Below are positions 17,731-26,702 of a stretch of 64,000 nt of DNA, piece by piece. A model generated the notes under the pieces. It ran no database searches and had not been told where the DNA came from. It saw only the letters and a program-made list of their open reading frames with translations. Numbering within the stretch: position 1 is the first letter of the stretch; every line of letters begins with the position of its first letter. This DNA comes from Dyadobacter soli (GTDB taxonomy: Bacteria > Bacteroidota > Bacteroidia > Cytophagales > Spirosomataceae). The DNA is taken from assembly GCF_900101885.1 (NCBI RefSeq), contig NZ_FNAN01000002.1:186001-250000 (forward strand), written 5' to 3'. The translations under genes and the position numbers were made by a program.

Positions 17731-19005
17731 TCAGGGGATCACACGCAATGTGTGTGCGCCTTTGGCTACGCTCACTTTCGCGCCCTGCTTTTTCAATGAC
17801 GGGGTATCGCCCTTGGCCACCGACCAGAATTCCACGCCGCCGTTGCCGCTGCCATATTCGAGGTATTCGAACACCGACACCGCCAGGTTGGAACCATCTT
17901 TGTCGAAAGCTACACTTTGCGGATAAATGCCATCAAATGGATAATCGGCTACTTTGGTCAATGCACCGGTAGCAGCAACTTTGTATAAGGTAAGCGACGC
18001 GCCCGTGCCTGCGCCTGCTTCCGCCCATGGAGAGCCGCTTTTGCCCGCATTGGCGGTCACAAGTAAAGTGCCATCAGGGCTCAATGCGAACGAACCGGTA
18101 TTCAAACCTGCGGCTGTCTGTCCTGCAACCTTGTGCTCAACCGCACCATCCATGGAGAAATCCACTACGAAAACTTCGCCTTCACCGGCACCTTTGCCTT
18201 GCGGACCTTTGGCGTCGAGGACGAGGTAATGCTTGCCGTCGGCCGTGAATCTTCCGAAAGAAGGATCAGCACCTACTTTCACCGGCTTTCCTACCATCTC
18301 CACGTTTTTCAGCTTTCCGGCTTCGCGGATCACTTTGTACAACCCTACCTCATTTGAATTGTCGAGGGTAAATGCAATGAAGTCACCCGACGGGTGCCAT
18401 GAAATATCTACGATGCGGTTGGTCGTATCCAATCCAGCGGGTAGGTTCAGAAAACGTGCGGGTTTACCGTCCGGGCCCGCTTCGATAAACACGAGCTCTT
18501 TGCCGGTGTCATTTGTTGCAAGGATCAATTCGTTTTTGTTGACGTCGATAGAAGTCGGTTTTTTGCCAACCGGGAAGCCGAACTTGGCTTTCGGTGCCGC
18601 CAGATTACTAATGTCTACCACAAACAGCTTCTCCCCTGCCGGAAATTCCTTCGAAATGTCTTTGTACTCCCCAACACCGTCTTCCGGCCTGATCCTGTTT
18701 TCGAGCACGAATGCGAGTGTTCCGGTCGGTGAAACGGCCAATGTTTTGGAATATCCCAGCGCGGAATTGGAAACCAGTGCGCTCCCGAGGCCTTTGCTCC
18801 CTCTTTCTACCGGGATTTTAATGGTGGTAAGTTGGTCCTTCGATGTGTTGTCTCTTAATAGCTTCCCATCCACCAATGCGGAAGCTGCCAAATCGGAATC
18901 GGACACTACAACCAGACCGCGGGCATTGAATGTAATGGGTGATTGGGCTATCGCAGGGATGCTTCCCAACGCAGCCAAACCAGCAAATAATGCAACTTTT
19001 TTCAT
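17731..19005 (-). CDS. Secreted beta-propeller protein
   Basis: 424 residues. A Sec signal peptide (KKVALFAGLAALGSIPAIAQ) precedes repeated blades with patterns such as LAVSPTGTLAFVLEN, IDVNKNELILATNDTG, ISWHPSGDFIAFTLD, FALSPDGTLLVTANA and VAFDKDGSNLAVSVF, as in WD40-like/lactonase-like propellers. No catalytic residues can be assigned; a binding or structural role in the periplasm or outside the cell is likely. The start is ATG 19005, 11 codons inside a longer open frame, because it begins directly with the signal peptide. Single gene. A stable hairpin at 19053-19096 lies in its leader or promoter region. Confidence 0.8.
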   Translation of the reverse strand: MKKVALFAGLAALGSIPAIAQSPITFNARGLVVVSDSDLAASALVDGKLLRDNTSKDQLTTIKIPVERGSKGLGSALVSNSALGYSKTLAVSPTGTLAFVLENRIRPEDGVGEYKDISKEFPAGEKLFVVDISNLAAPKAKFGFPVGKKPTSIDVNKNELILATNDTGKELVFIEAGPDGKPARFLNLPAGLDTTNRIVDISWHPSGDFIAFTLDNSNEVGLYKVIREAGKLKNVEMVGKPVKVGADPSFGRFTADGKHYLVLDAKGPQGKGAGEGEVFVVDFSMDGAVEHKVAGQTAAGLNTGSFALSPDGTLLVTANAGKSGSPWAEAGAGTGASLTLYKVAATGALTKVADYPFDGIYPQSVAFDKDGSNLAVSVFEYLEYGSGNGGVEFWSVAKGDTPSLKKQGAKVSVAKGAHTLRVIP

Positions 19006-19052
19006 AGAAAAGATTTTAGTTTTGGGTGGTTCGAACAATTGAGCTTACATCA

Positions 19053-19096
19053 AAAAGAACCTTGCAGGGGCATTTATACCCGTGCAAGGTTCTTTT
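19053..19096. other. Stable stem-loop upstream of the beta-propeller gene
   Basis: AAAAGAACCTTGCA (19053-19066) pairs perfectly with TGCAAGGTTCTTTT (19083-19096) and the loop adds GGG/CCC. It lies between the rpsT terminator and the start at 19005, so it is either a second terminator or a 5' leader structure of the propeller gene. Confidence 0.55.
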
Positions 19097-19124
19097 CAGA
19101 ACTCGCAATATACGATAAAAAGAA

Positions 19125-19152
19125 AAACCCCGGCAAGCATTTGCCGGGGTTT
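19125..19152 (-). terminator. Terminator of rpsT
   Basis: AAACCCCGGCAA / TTGCCGGGGTTT, a perfect 12-bp stem with a 4-base loop, followed on the minus strand by TTCTTTTTATCG. Confidence 0.8.
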
Positions 19153-19172
19153 CGGGTCACAGGAAGTAAAAA

Positions 19173-19436
19173 TTACGCTGCAACAGCAAGTCCGTTGACG
19201 AATTTCGCCAGTTTAGACTTCTGGTTAGAAGCTTTCTTCTTGTGGATGATATTTTTCTTTGCCAAACGATCCAACATTGAAGATACAGTTTTGTACACGT
19301 CAATAGCTACTGCCTTATCAGTCGTTTCACGCAATTTCTTGATGTATGAACGGGTAGTCTTGTGCTGGTAACGATTACGCAAACGCTTGGTTTCGTTGGC
19401 GCGGATTCTTTTTAAAGCTGATTTATGATTTGCCAT
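19173..19436 (-). CDS. rpsT: 30S ribosomal protein S20
   Basis: Primary 16S rRNA-binding protein of the small subunit. 87 residues, Lys/Arg-rich and helical, beginning [20 protein letters not shown], the family signature. It has its own promoter (19474-19504) and terminator (19125-19152), i.e. a monocistronic unit as is usual. ATG at 19436. Confidence 0.98.
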   Translation of the reverse strand: MANHKSALKRIRANETKRLRNRYQHKTTRSYIKKLRETTDKAVAIDVYKTVSSMLDRLAKKNIIHKKKASNQKSKLAKFVNGLAVAA

Positions 19437-19473
19437 TTGTAATGAATATTTTTCTATTTCTCATTTCGGTCTG

Positions 19474-19504
19474 CAAAAATAGAAATTGCTTCCCAAAACG
19501 CCAA
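19474..19504 (-). promoter_or_regulatory. Promoter of rpsT
   Basis: Minus strand: TTG at 19504-19502, 20-bp spacer, TATTTTTG at 19481-19474. Both boxes match the Bacteroidota consensus; the ATG is 38 bp downstream of the -7 box. Confidence 0.6.
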
Positions 19505-19539
19505 ATTTCCTTTCAAAATATATTTAAATTAAAATAAAG

Positions 19540-20343
19540 CTACTTGGGCATGCGCTGAACGTCCGAGGCCAGGTACTCCTCGATCCGCGATTCCAGCTCA
19601 TTATAGGGAATGTTACCATGCAGCTCACCCTCGACAGCCAGTGAAATTTTACCTGTTTGCTCTGAAATAACAATCACGATCGCGTCCGTAGCCTCGCTCA
19701 TGCCCATCGCGGCACGGTGGCGGAAGCCCAGCGATGAAGGTACATCTACGCCGTCGGCAACCGGAAGCACGCAACGCGCCGCTTTCAGCACGCCGTCCAC
19801 GATGATCACCGCGCCGTCGTGCAGCTCGCTATACTGGTTGAAAAGCGACACGAGCAATGGTTTGGAAACCCTCGCATCGAGCATTTCGCCGGTTTCGACA
19901 TACTTACCCAAATCATCCCGCTTGTTCAGCACAATCAACGCGCCGGTGAAATTGGCAGCAATGGTTTTACTGGCATCGATCACCTCTTTCAGGTTTTTTA
20001 CCTTGAAATCCATCATCGAATTACCAATGATCTTTTTGAGGAAACCATTATTGGTATAAATCGTCGATTTACCGATAATGAGCAGAAAGCGGCGGATTTC
20101 CTGCTGGAAAATCACGATCAAGGCCACCGCACCGACGCCCATAAAGTATTGCAGAATGGCCGTCAGCAAGCCCAGACCCAGCCCTTTGACCACCAGATAA
20201 AAGACGTAAACGAACAGATACCCCAGAAAAACCCTGCTTGCAATACTTCCCCGAACAAGAGTATATACCTGATAAAGAAGAATGGACACTAAAAAAACAT
20301 CCAGGATATCAGCCCAATTGATGTTCAGAAAACCCACACGCAT
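19540..20343 (-). CDS. cdaA: Diadenylate cyclase CdaA
   Basis: Membrane-bound cyclase making the second messenger c-di-AMP from two ATP. Three N-terminal membrane segments (within about residues 10-85) precede the DisA_N/DAC domain with the catalytic DGAVIIVDG and the RHRAAMG motif. 267 residues, normal length. It lies 37 bp downstream of folP in the same direction, an arrangement I know from other Bacteroidota; no cdaR or glmM is adjacent. Confidence 0.95.
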   Translation of the reverse strand: MRVGFLNINWADILDVFLVSILLYQVYTLVRGSIASRVFLGYLFVYVFYLVVKGLGLGLLTAILQYFMGVGAVALIVIFQQEIRRFLLIIGKSTIYTNNGFLKKIIGNSMMDFKVKNLKEVIDASKTIAANFTGALIVLNKRDDLGKYVETGEMLDARVSKPLLVSLFNQYSELHDGAVIIVDGVLKAARCVLPVADGVDVPSSLGFRHRAAMGMSEATDAIVIVISEQTGKISLAVEGELHGNIPYNELESRIEEYLASDVQRMPK

Positions 20344-20380
20344 ACGAAAGGTGATATTTTACAGCGACTAAATTACTATT

Positions 20381-21232
20381 TTAATTTGGATAGTTACCCG
20401 CGGCCATCCACAGTTTTACCGCTTCAACGGCAGGTTTCACGTCATGCACACGCAGGATCGAAGCGCCGCGCTCCAATGCAAGTGTGTTGAGCACCGTCGT
20501 GCCATTTAACGCTTCCTCGGGCGAAATATGCAAGGTTTTATAGATGGTCGTCTTGCGCGAAATGCCCACCAGCACCGGGTAACCGAGCAGTTTGAATTGC
20601 TCCAACTCCCGCATCAGTTCGAAATTCTGCGCAATGGTTTTCGCAAATCCGAAACCCGGATCGATGATCAGGTCCGCAACGCCCATACTTTGAAGGACCA
20701 TCGCCTTTTCCCGCAAATCCCGGAGAATGTCCGGCACGAGGCGTTCGTAGTCCGTCAGCCCATTCATCGTTTGCGGCGTCCCGCGCATGTGCATTAATAT
20801 GTACGGTACGCGCAGGCGGGCAACGGTTTCGAACATCGCGTCGTCGAGGTTTCCGCCGGCGATATCATTTATAATATGTGCACCTCTTCGAATGCCCCTT
20901 CCAGCTACTTCGGCCCGAAAGGTATCAACAGAAATGATGAGCTCGGGAAAATACTTAGCTAATGGCTCCACCGCGGATTCGATGCGATCGCCCTCCTCCT
21001 CCGCACTCACCTCACGTGCGCCCGGCCGGGTGGAATAGCCACCGATATCGATCATCCCCGCCCCTTCCGAAAGCATCTGACCGGCCTTGTCGACGATCTC
21101 CTGCACAGCATTGACCCGGCTTCCGGAGTAAAACGAGTCGGGTGTAATATTCATAATGCCCATCACCAGGGGCGTCGACAGATCGAGCAGCCTGCCCCGG
21201 ATATTGAGCGTTTTTTTACTAACTTGCAACAT
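20381..21232 (-). CDS. folP: Dihydropteroate synthase
   Basis: Condenses p-aminobenzoate with dihydropterin pyrophosphate in folate synthesis; target of sulfonamides. 283 residues with the signatures MGIMNITPDSFYSGSR, ADLIIDPGFGFAK and GISRKT. ATG at 21232, 27 bp from the divergent DUF1599 start. Probably co-transcribed with cdaA. Confidence 0.97.
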   Translation of the reverse strand: MLQVSKKTLNIRGRLLDLSTPLVMGIMNITPDSFYSGSRVNAVQEIVDKAGQMLSEGAGMIDIGGYSTRPGAREVSAEEEGDRIESAVEPLAKYFPELIISVDTFRAEVAGRGIRRGAHIINDIAGGNLDDAMFETVARLRVPYILMHMRGTPQTMNGLTDYERLVPDILRDLREKAMVLQSMGVADLIIDPGFGFAKTIAQNFELMRELEQFKLLGYPVLVGISRKTTIYKTLHISPEEALNGTTVLNTLALERGASILRVHDVKPAVEAVKLWMAAGNYPN

Positions 21233-21259
21233 AAATTCTTTTCAAAAACAGGCAAAGGA

Positions 21260-21862
21260 ATGAATATCAAAGCATTCTCTTCCTACCGTCTGGAAGTCTC
21301 TAACTCATTTGAAACAGTGAAATCCACAGAATCGGAATATCAGGAAATCATTCAGTATTGCCAAGATCTTTTTACAAAAAAAAACAAGGACTACGGAACA
21401 TCCTGGCGTATCCTGCGGCTACCTTCCATTACCGATCAGATCTTTATCAAAGCCCAGCGCATCCGCACCATTCAGGACAAAGGCGTGCAGAAGGTGAATG
21501 AGGACGTGTCTTCCGAATTCATCGGAATCATTAACTACTGCGTAATGGCGCTCATCCAGATCGGGGCGGCTGAGCAAAACCAGACCATCGACGATTCTGC
21601 ATTAACAATTGTTTACAATCAGCAGGTGAACGAAGTGAAGGAATTGTTGTTTAATAAAAACCATGACTACGGTGAAGCATGGCGCGAAATGCGTGTGAGC
21701 TCCATGACCGATATCATTCTCATGAAACTGCTAAGGATCAAACAAATCGAAGACAATCAAGGACTTACACTCGTTTCTGAGGGAGTTAAAGCCGGGTACC
21801 AGGATATTATCAACTATTCGGTATTCTGCCTGATCAAATCGAATGCCTTGCAGACCAATTAA
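21260..21862 (+). CDS. DUF1599 protein with internal duplication
   Basis: Protein of unknown function, 200 residues, with two copies of one unit: KKNKDYGTSWRILRLPSITD followed by NYCVMALIQ, and NKNHDYGEAWREMRVSSMTD followed by NYSVFCLIK. The conserved Lys-Asn-x-Asp-Tyr-Gly and Trp-Arg look like a small all-helical catalytic or nucleotide-binding site. By recollection the domain has also been called a nucleotide-modification-associated domain; I cannot verify this here. The ATG at 21260 follows AAAGGA; a TTG at 21224 would run into folP and is rejected. First gene of a unit with the DoxX-like and aroK genes. Confidence 0.82.
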   Translation: MNIKAFSSYRLEVSNSFETVKSTESEYQEIIQYCQDLFTKKNKDYGTSWRILRLPSITDQIFIKAQRIRTIQDKGVQKVNEDVSSEFIGIINYCVMALIQIGAAEQNQTIDDSALTIVYNQQVNEVKELLFNKNHDYGEAWREMRVSSMTDIILMKLLRIKQIEDNQGLTLVSEGVKAGYQDIINYSVFCLIKSNALQTN

Positions 21863-21892
21863 AAGCCACTTCAAACCGCCGTCCAGTTTGCA

Positions 21893-22984
21893 ATGAAAAT
21901 CTTTGCCCAGATCTCACGAGTTGTAGTAGGATTACTCTTCATTTTCTCCGGAATCATCAAGCTGAACGACCCCATCGGGACGCAGTACAAGCTGGAAGAA
22001 TACTTCGAGGTTTTCGCGACCGACCTTCCCGCAATGCATGATTTCTTCATGGCACTCGTGCCGCTGGCGCTGTATTTCTCGGTTTTCCTTTGCACGGCGG
22101 AAGTCGTTTTGGGCATTGCATTGCTCGTGGCCTACAAGCCGAAAACCATTTCCTGGCTTCTCCTGGCGATTATCGTCTTTTTCACGTTCCTCACATTCTA
22201 TTCGGCCTATTTCAACAAAGTGACCGATTGCGGCTGCTTCGGGGCCGCGATTAAGCTCACGCCGTGGACGTCGTTTGGCAAGGACATATTTCTATTGATA
22301 CTGATTTTGGTGATCGTATACTATCGAAAGAAGTTCAAGTCCTACCCTACCGGCATCATTGTCGTGATCTCTACACTCGTCTCGTTGGGCGTTGCCGTTT
22401 ACGCATTGCGTCACCTGCCGATCGTCGATATGCTGCCTTACCGCGTAGGCGCCAGCATTCCCGCGCAGATGAAACCTTCGGAGCCGCTGCGTTACCAGTA
22501 TATTTTTGAAAAAGACGGCAAAACGCTTGAATACGAGCAATATCCGAGTGATACTACGCTGAAATTCAAGGAAATGGTGGTGTTGAATGAAGACGCGAAG
22601 CCGAAAATTACCGACTACAAAGTCTGGAATGATGCGGGCGATTTCACGGAAGGCACCTTCCAGGGCAAGAAGCTTTTCCTGATCATTAAGAGCCTTACCG
22701 ACATTAACACCGCCGCATTGCCGGATATTAATAAGCTGATCAATGCAGTGAAAGGCAAAGGCGTAGAGCCGGTTATCCTTACGTCCGGTAACAGCGCCGA
22801 TATCGAGAACTTCCTGTCGCAGCACCAGCTTACCGCACCTTATTATTATGTAGATGCGACGGTTTTGAAAACCATTTTGCGTTCCAATCCCGGCCTGTGG
22901 CTTTTGAAAGATGGTATTGTGAAAGGCAAATGGCATTACAACGACACACCTACCGCCGACGAGGTGGTGGAGCTTGCCAAATGA
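21893..22984 (+). CDS. DoxX-like membrane protein, BT_3928 family
   Basis: 363-residue inner-membrane protein. Four to five membrane segments in the first half (DoxX/MauE-like, with DCGCFG near residue 107 between segments) are followed by a soluble C-terminal domain resembling a thioredoxin-like fold (LPDINKLINAVKGKGVEPVILTSG). No CxxC is seen in the soluble part. Such proteins are proposed to take part in thiol or quinone redox chemistry, which is inference. It follows DUF1599 by 30 bp and precedes aroK by 22 bp, a conserved Bacteroidota order. Confidence 0.85.
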   Translation: MKIFAQISRVVVGLLFIFSGIIKLNDPIGTQYKLEEYFEVFATDLPAMHDFFMALVPLALYFSVFLCTAEVVLGIALLVAYKPKTISWLLLAIIVFFTFLTFYSAYFNKVTDCGCFGAAIKLTPWTSFGKDIFLLILILVIVYYRKKFKSYPTGIIVVISTLVSLGVAVYALRHLPIVDMLPYRVGASIPAQMKPSEPLRYQYIFEKDGKTLEYEQYPSDTTLKFKEMVVLNEDAKPKITDYKVWNDAGDFTEGTFQGKKLFLIIKSLTDINTAALPDINKLINAVKGKGVEPVILTSGNSADIENFLSQHQLTAPYYYVDATVLKTILRSNPGLWLLKDGIVKGKWHYNDTPTADEVVELAK

Positions 22985-23006
22985 TGTGACCGACACCTGA
23001 TATTGA

Positions 23007-23510
23007 ATGAAGAATATAATACTCGTCGGAATGATGTCTTCCGGCAAAACGACGCTGGGTAAAAAGCTCGCGCGTGCATTGAATTACCAGTTTGTAGACC
23101 TCGATAAACTGATCGAGAAAGATCAGGGAATGGAGATTTCAGTCATCTTCGCGCAAAAGGGAGAAACTTATTTCCGGGAAGTCGAAAGCCGGATTCTGAA
23201 AGAAACTGCTGCTCAAAAAGGCATTGTACTGGCCTCAGGAGGCGGAACGCCGTGTTTCTTTGATAATATGGAAGTAATTAAAGAAATGGGCGTCAGCATT
23301 TTCCTCGACGTTCCGGCCGAGGATCTCGCCAGAAGAATTGAAAACCACGGGAAAGACGACCGGCCGATCCTTTCAGGCGCAACTTCACTCGTCGACACGC
23401 TGCAACAGCGGATTACCGACCGGCTGCAATACTACTCACAAGCTGATTTTACATTGAAGGGCGAAATAGACGTCAGCCACTTACTGGAACTGATTACTCC
23501 TTTGCTTTAA
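23007..23510 (+). CDS. aroK: Shikimate kinase
   Basis: Phosphorylates shikimate at O3 with ATP (chorismate pathway). 167 residues; Walker A GMMSSGKTT at residues 8-16, shikimate-binding DLDKLIE, and LASGGGTPC. The adenine-loop arginine falls in DDRPILSG. Last gene of the DUF1599 unit, followed by the terminator at 23514-23540. Confidence 0.96.
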   Translation: MKNIILVGMMSSGKTTLGKKLARALNYQFVDLDKLIEKDQGMEISVIFAQKGETYFREVESRILKETAAQKGIVLASGGGTPCFFDNMEVIKEMGVSIFLDVPAEDLARRIENHGKDDRPILSGATSLVDTLQQRITDRLQYYSQADFTLKGEIDVSHLLELITPLL

Positions 23511-23513
23511 AGT

Positions 23514-23540
23514 AAAAAACCTGCTCATCGCAGGTTTTTT
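23514..23540. terminator. Bidirectional terminator between aroK and the outer-membrane protein gene
   Basis: AAAAAACCTGC / GCAGGTTTTTT, an 11-bp perfect stem with a TCATC loop and a T-run on both strands, between convergent stops. Confidence 0.85.
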
Positions 23541-23562
23541 AGCTATATGATCTACTAGCTTA

Positions 23563-25122
23563 TCAAAAAGATACACCGCCTGTCAGCATCACGTTGATCG
23601 GCCGGTTTGTAATCTCGACGGACGCGTAATTTTTGGGATCTTTGAGGTAATAAGGTGTGTAAGCAGATTTATAGGTCATGAATGTACCTGTCAAATCCAC
23701 AAAAAAGCGGTCTTTTCGTACGCCTATGCCCGCTGAGAACAGCAACTTGCTGCGATCGATACCATCGGATTGATCCAGGTAGGGATCTGAAATGTACGCC
23801 CCGCCGAGCCTTGCACGGAAGATATTCGCCCGGATTTCGCCGCCGAGGCGGAAGTTGGCGGTATTCCGGAATGTGTCTTTGATTTCAGCCTTTGTATTGT
23901 TCTTGAAATCCTTATTACCTGCATCGTCCAGGAAGCTTGTGTTAGCCCTCATGCCGGCGTAGCCATTGTACTCGATAGTAGCCGTCAGAAATCCTTTATT
24001 TTGGAAAAACACCGTCGCACCGACATTACCGCGCATTGGACCTATCAAAGTGTATTCAAAATCGTTGGGAGCAATGGGTAGCGAAGTGTATGGCGGAGTA
24101 ATGAGGTTACCGTCCGCATCTTTGACTTTCCCACCGACGAAACCGGCCGCAACACTTTGGCTGTATGTCTCTTTAATCGCACTGATAGTCGGGCTGATCA
24201 GCGTTCCACCAATCTGGAACATGGGGTTGAACTTGTAAATGGCGCCCAGCGATGCGTTGAATCCGTTGCCGCGAACCGTAAAATCCTCAAACTGATCGAT
24301 AAAAGTCAAAGACGGGCTGTTAATGTAGTCATCGCTGAACCGGGAAGAGTAATCATATTTGATCCTGCTGAACCCGATATTTCCCCCCAAATAAAACTTA
24401 TCATTCAGGTTACCCGCGTAGGCGAATGTCCATTGAGATGTAGCCCCTTTGGAAGTAAAATCTCCTGACTGGTCCACAACGCTTTGCCCGTCGATCGCGT
24501 TGAACGGAGGGCCCGATGTGGTCGTAGGGTTGATCAGGTACATCTGGTAATAGGCTACTGGTAATGAGGAAGCTATCGGATTGCCCGCGGCGTTGTTTGT
24601 CAGGCCTTTTTCCAATTCGTCGATACTATAAGGAGGACTTGCATTGTTGGTACTCTCCAACACATTATCGATGTAAGCGCTGTTGTTGTTGCGCCCTCCA
24701 TAAATGTACCCGTTTTGAAATGATTGCTGACGTGAAAAGGAAACACCGAATGACGACCGCTTCCATTTGCGCTGAAATCCCGGCTGACTGGCAAAGACGA
24801 CGGAGGCCTGCGGGATGTTGAACAGGCTGCTGTTTTGCTTATCGGTGTTGCCCAGGTAACTCGCTGATGTTCCGGCGATGGTCACTGCCGGGCTTATCGT
24901 AAACTCCGAGCGGTTGTAAAACCCTAACCCTGCCGGGTTGCCGAAAATGGAACTGGCGTCACCGCCGATGGCTGCATGGTTTCCGCCAAGTGCCTGGAAG
25001 CGTGCGGTTCCCGTCTGATTGATTTCTGAATACCGAAAGGCATCGGTAGCATATTGAGCGAACGTCGCTGATGAAGTGAGTAGCGAAAATAATAGCGCTA
25101 TTCCTGAGTATGGTTTAGACAT
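23563..25122 (-). CDS. FadL/OmpP1-like outer-membrane beta-barrel protein
   Basis: 519 residues with a Sec signal peptide (SGIALLFSLLTSSATFAQ). The N-terminal part has ARFQALGGNHAAIGGDASSIFGNPAGLGFY, typical of the hatch region of FadL/TodX-type hydrophobic-compound transporters. Alternating aromatic beta-strands run to a C-terminal Phe (MLTGGVSF). Substrate unknown. Single gene; the preceding lipoprotein gene on the same strand ends in its own terminator. Confidence 0.85.
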   Translation of the reverse strand: MSKPYSGIALLFSLLTSSATFAQYATDAFRYSEINQTGTARFQALGGNHAAIGGDASSIFGNPAGLGFYNRSEFTISPAVTIAGTSASYLGNTDKQNSSLFNIPQASVVFASQPGFQRKWKRSSFGVSFSRQQSFQNGYIYGGRNNNSAYIDNVLESTNNASPPYSIDELEKGLTNNAAGNPIASSLPVAYYQMYLINPTTTSGPPFNAIDGQSVVDQSGDFTSKGATSQWTFAYAGNLNDKFYLGGNIGFSRIKYDYSSRFSDDYINSPSLTFIDQFEDFTVRGNGFNASLGAIYKFNPMFQIGGTLISPTISAIKETYSQSVAAGFVGGKVKDADGNLITPPYTSLPIAPNDFEYTLIGPMRGNVGATVFFQNKGFLTATIEYNGYAGMRANTSFLDDAGNKDFKNNTKAEIKDTFRNTANFRLGGEIRANIFRARLGGAYISDPYLDQSDGIDRSKLLFSAGIGVRKDRFFVDLTGTFMTYKSAYTPYYLKDPKNYASVEITNRPINVMLTGGVSF

Positions 25123-25155
25123 GGCAATTGTTGCTTTATTTCAACACAATTTAAA

Positions 25156-25195
25156 CGAAAACCCTGCAAAATTATGACATTTTGCAGGGTTTTCG
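25156..25195 (-). terminator. Terminator of the Gly/Tyr-rich lipoprotein gene
   Basis: CGAAAACCCTGCAAAAT / ATTTTGCAGGGTTTTCG, a perfect 17-bp stem with a 6-base loop, located between two minus-strand genes. Confidence 0.8.
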
Positions 25196-25228
25196 ACGTG
25201 ACTATCTCTTTGCAAGGACAGTCGTAGA

Positions 25229-26518
25229 TTATCTTGGACCTCTTGAAGAACGGCTTGAACTTCCGCCGCCACCGCCCCCACCACCAGATGGTGCGCTGTA
25301 ACTTCTTGAAGGAGCGCTGTATGACGGCTGGCTGTAAGTCCGCGTCGGAGCGCTGTAAGATTCGCTTCTTTGGTTCGAATAGCTTCTGCTAGGCGTACTG
25401 TAATCCGACTGGCTTCTCGACGGCACACTGTATGAAGGTGCGCTGTAAGAAGAGGAGCCTCTCGAAGAACGTGGAGATGAATAGCTCGCACCGTTGGTGT
25501 TTCCGCCTTCCGAAGAATAGTTGCTCGAATTGGCAGAACGCGGACGTGAGTAATATACATTGCCACCATCGATGCTGCGTGAGCCGTATGATTCACCGCC
25601 GGTTCTTCCGCCGCCGTTCGCAACAGCATTACCACGGCCCGAACGGCTCGTTCTTGGCGAAGAATACGTGTCACCGGAAATTACCCGGTTGCCGTCGCGG
25701 CTTCCTCTCGTTGCAGCTTCGGAGCGTGAGCGGGACGAGTTTACGAAATTGGAATTGTAACGATCGCCGCCGCGGCTTCTGCTGGCATCTACCACACGTG
25801 GGCCGTAAGTTCTCGAAATACCTCTTTCAGGGTTGTTGATCACGATCACCGGACGGCTGTAAGCCCATGGTGAATATCCGTAACCACCGTAGAAGCCGTC
25901 GTAATAGCCTCCGTAACCTCCACCCCAGCCATACATGCTGTTGTAACCCCAAGGGCTGTAACCGAACGGATCATAGCCGTAGCCCATCATTCCGCCGTAA
26001 CCCAGCATGCTTCCGTAACCCCATGGCGAATAGCCAAATGGCGAGTATCCGAAACCAGATCCGAATCCGAACCCAAATGAAGGACGCATCCTCATACCGC
26101 CGTAACCAAAGTTCAGCGATAAACCTGCGTAGCTACCCGGCCAGAATGAGCCTAAACCGCCATAGTAGCGATTGTTGTTAAAGCTGGCAGAATTATAGCC
26201 ATCGACAAAGCCGGCATTATAGCCTACGTCTGACGATACCTGACGGTTTACAGTTCTTGACGAAAGATAGTTTTCGTCGTAGTAGTCTGCTGTGCCGTTT
26301 TCGGAATAGTTGCCTGTATAGGCGTAGTCCGGATTATCCGAACGGGAGACTTCCTGATCACCTCCGCGGTCTGTCAGCACGAGGCCTCCGCCGGAGCTTC
26401 CCCCGTAGAGATCGTCATATCCGTCGCCCGAGCGCGATGTATACTGGTTCGAAGTACACCCCCAAGCTCCCAACAGCACCAGCAAAGACAAATATTTTGC
26501 TTTATTGAACATACTCAT
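25229..26518 (-). CDS. Gly/Tyr/Ser-rich low-complexity lipoprotein
   Basis: I do not recognise a family. 429 residues: a lipoprotein-type signal (YLSLLVLLGAWGC, Cys at residue 21), an acidic linker, then a Gly/Tyr/Phe/Pro-rich region (about 120-220) built of short repeats such as GYSPWGYGSM, GYDPFGYSPWGYNSM and GYGGYYDGFYGGYGY. The last 170 residues are rich in Ser/Arg/Tyr with a repeat near YSAPSRSYS, a run of eight Gly and a basic end. This looks like an intrinsically disordered, possibly adhesive or matrix-forming surface lipoprotein. It has a good promoter at 26608-26637 and a terminator. ATG at 26518; ATG at 26512 is an alternative. Confidence 0.8.
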   Translation of the reverse strand: MSMFNKAKYLSLLVLLGAWGCTSNQYTSRSGDGYDDLYGGSSGGGLVLTDRGGDQEVSRSDNPDYAYTGNYSENGTADYYDENYLSSRTVNRQVSSDVGYNAGFVDGYNSASFNNNRYYGGLGSFWPGSYAGLSLNFGYGGMRMRPSFGFGFGSGFGYSPFGYSPWGYGSMLGYGGMMGYGYDPFGYSPWGYNSMYGWGGGYGGYYDGFYGGYGYSPWAYSRPVIVINNPERGISRTYGPRVVDASRSRGGDRYNSNFVNSSRSRSEAATRGSRDGNRVISGDTYSSPRTSRSGRGNAVANGGGRTGGESYGSRSIDGGNVYYSRPRSANSSNYSSEGGNTNGASYSSPRSSRGSSSYSAPSYSVPSRSQSDYSTPSRSYSNQRSESYSAPTRTYSQPSYSAPSRSYSAPSGGGGGGGGSSSRSSRGPR

Positions 26519-26607
26519 GGCTTTTGAAGGATTAAAAGTTTGTTGCTAATATAGTTAAAAAACCTGTTCTCTGTACGAAGTAAACGTCCGTAACTATACA
26601 TTAATTC

Positions 26608-26637
26608 CAAAGTTAACATAAAAAACTATCTTTGCAA
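26608..26637 (-). promoter_or_regulatory. Promoter of the Gly/Tyr-rich lipoprotein gene
   Basis: Minus strand: TTG at 26637-26635, 19-bp spacer, TAACTTTG at 26615-26608. It implies a 5' leader of about 80 bases before the ATG at 26518. Confidence 0.6.
26627..26634 (+). promoter_or_regulatory. Candidate -7 box for proS
   Basis: TATCTTTG fits TAnnTTTG, 68 bp before the ATG at 26703. It overlaps the spacer of the divergent lipoprotein promoter, so the two polymerases may compete. No -33 TTG at proper distance. Confidence 0.45.
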
Positions 26638-26702
26638 CTCCCTTGAAAAACAGGCCTGGATTAACGTAATACTCCATTTATATTCCAAAATAATACAAAG
26701 TA

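Noticed and set aside
25141-25674. 177-codon Arg/Ala/Thr-rich frame on the minus strand
   Set aside because: Alternative frame of the repetitive 3' end of the lipoprotein gene; it also runs through that gene's terminator.
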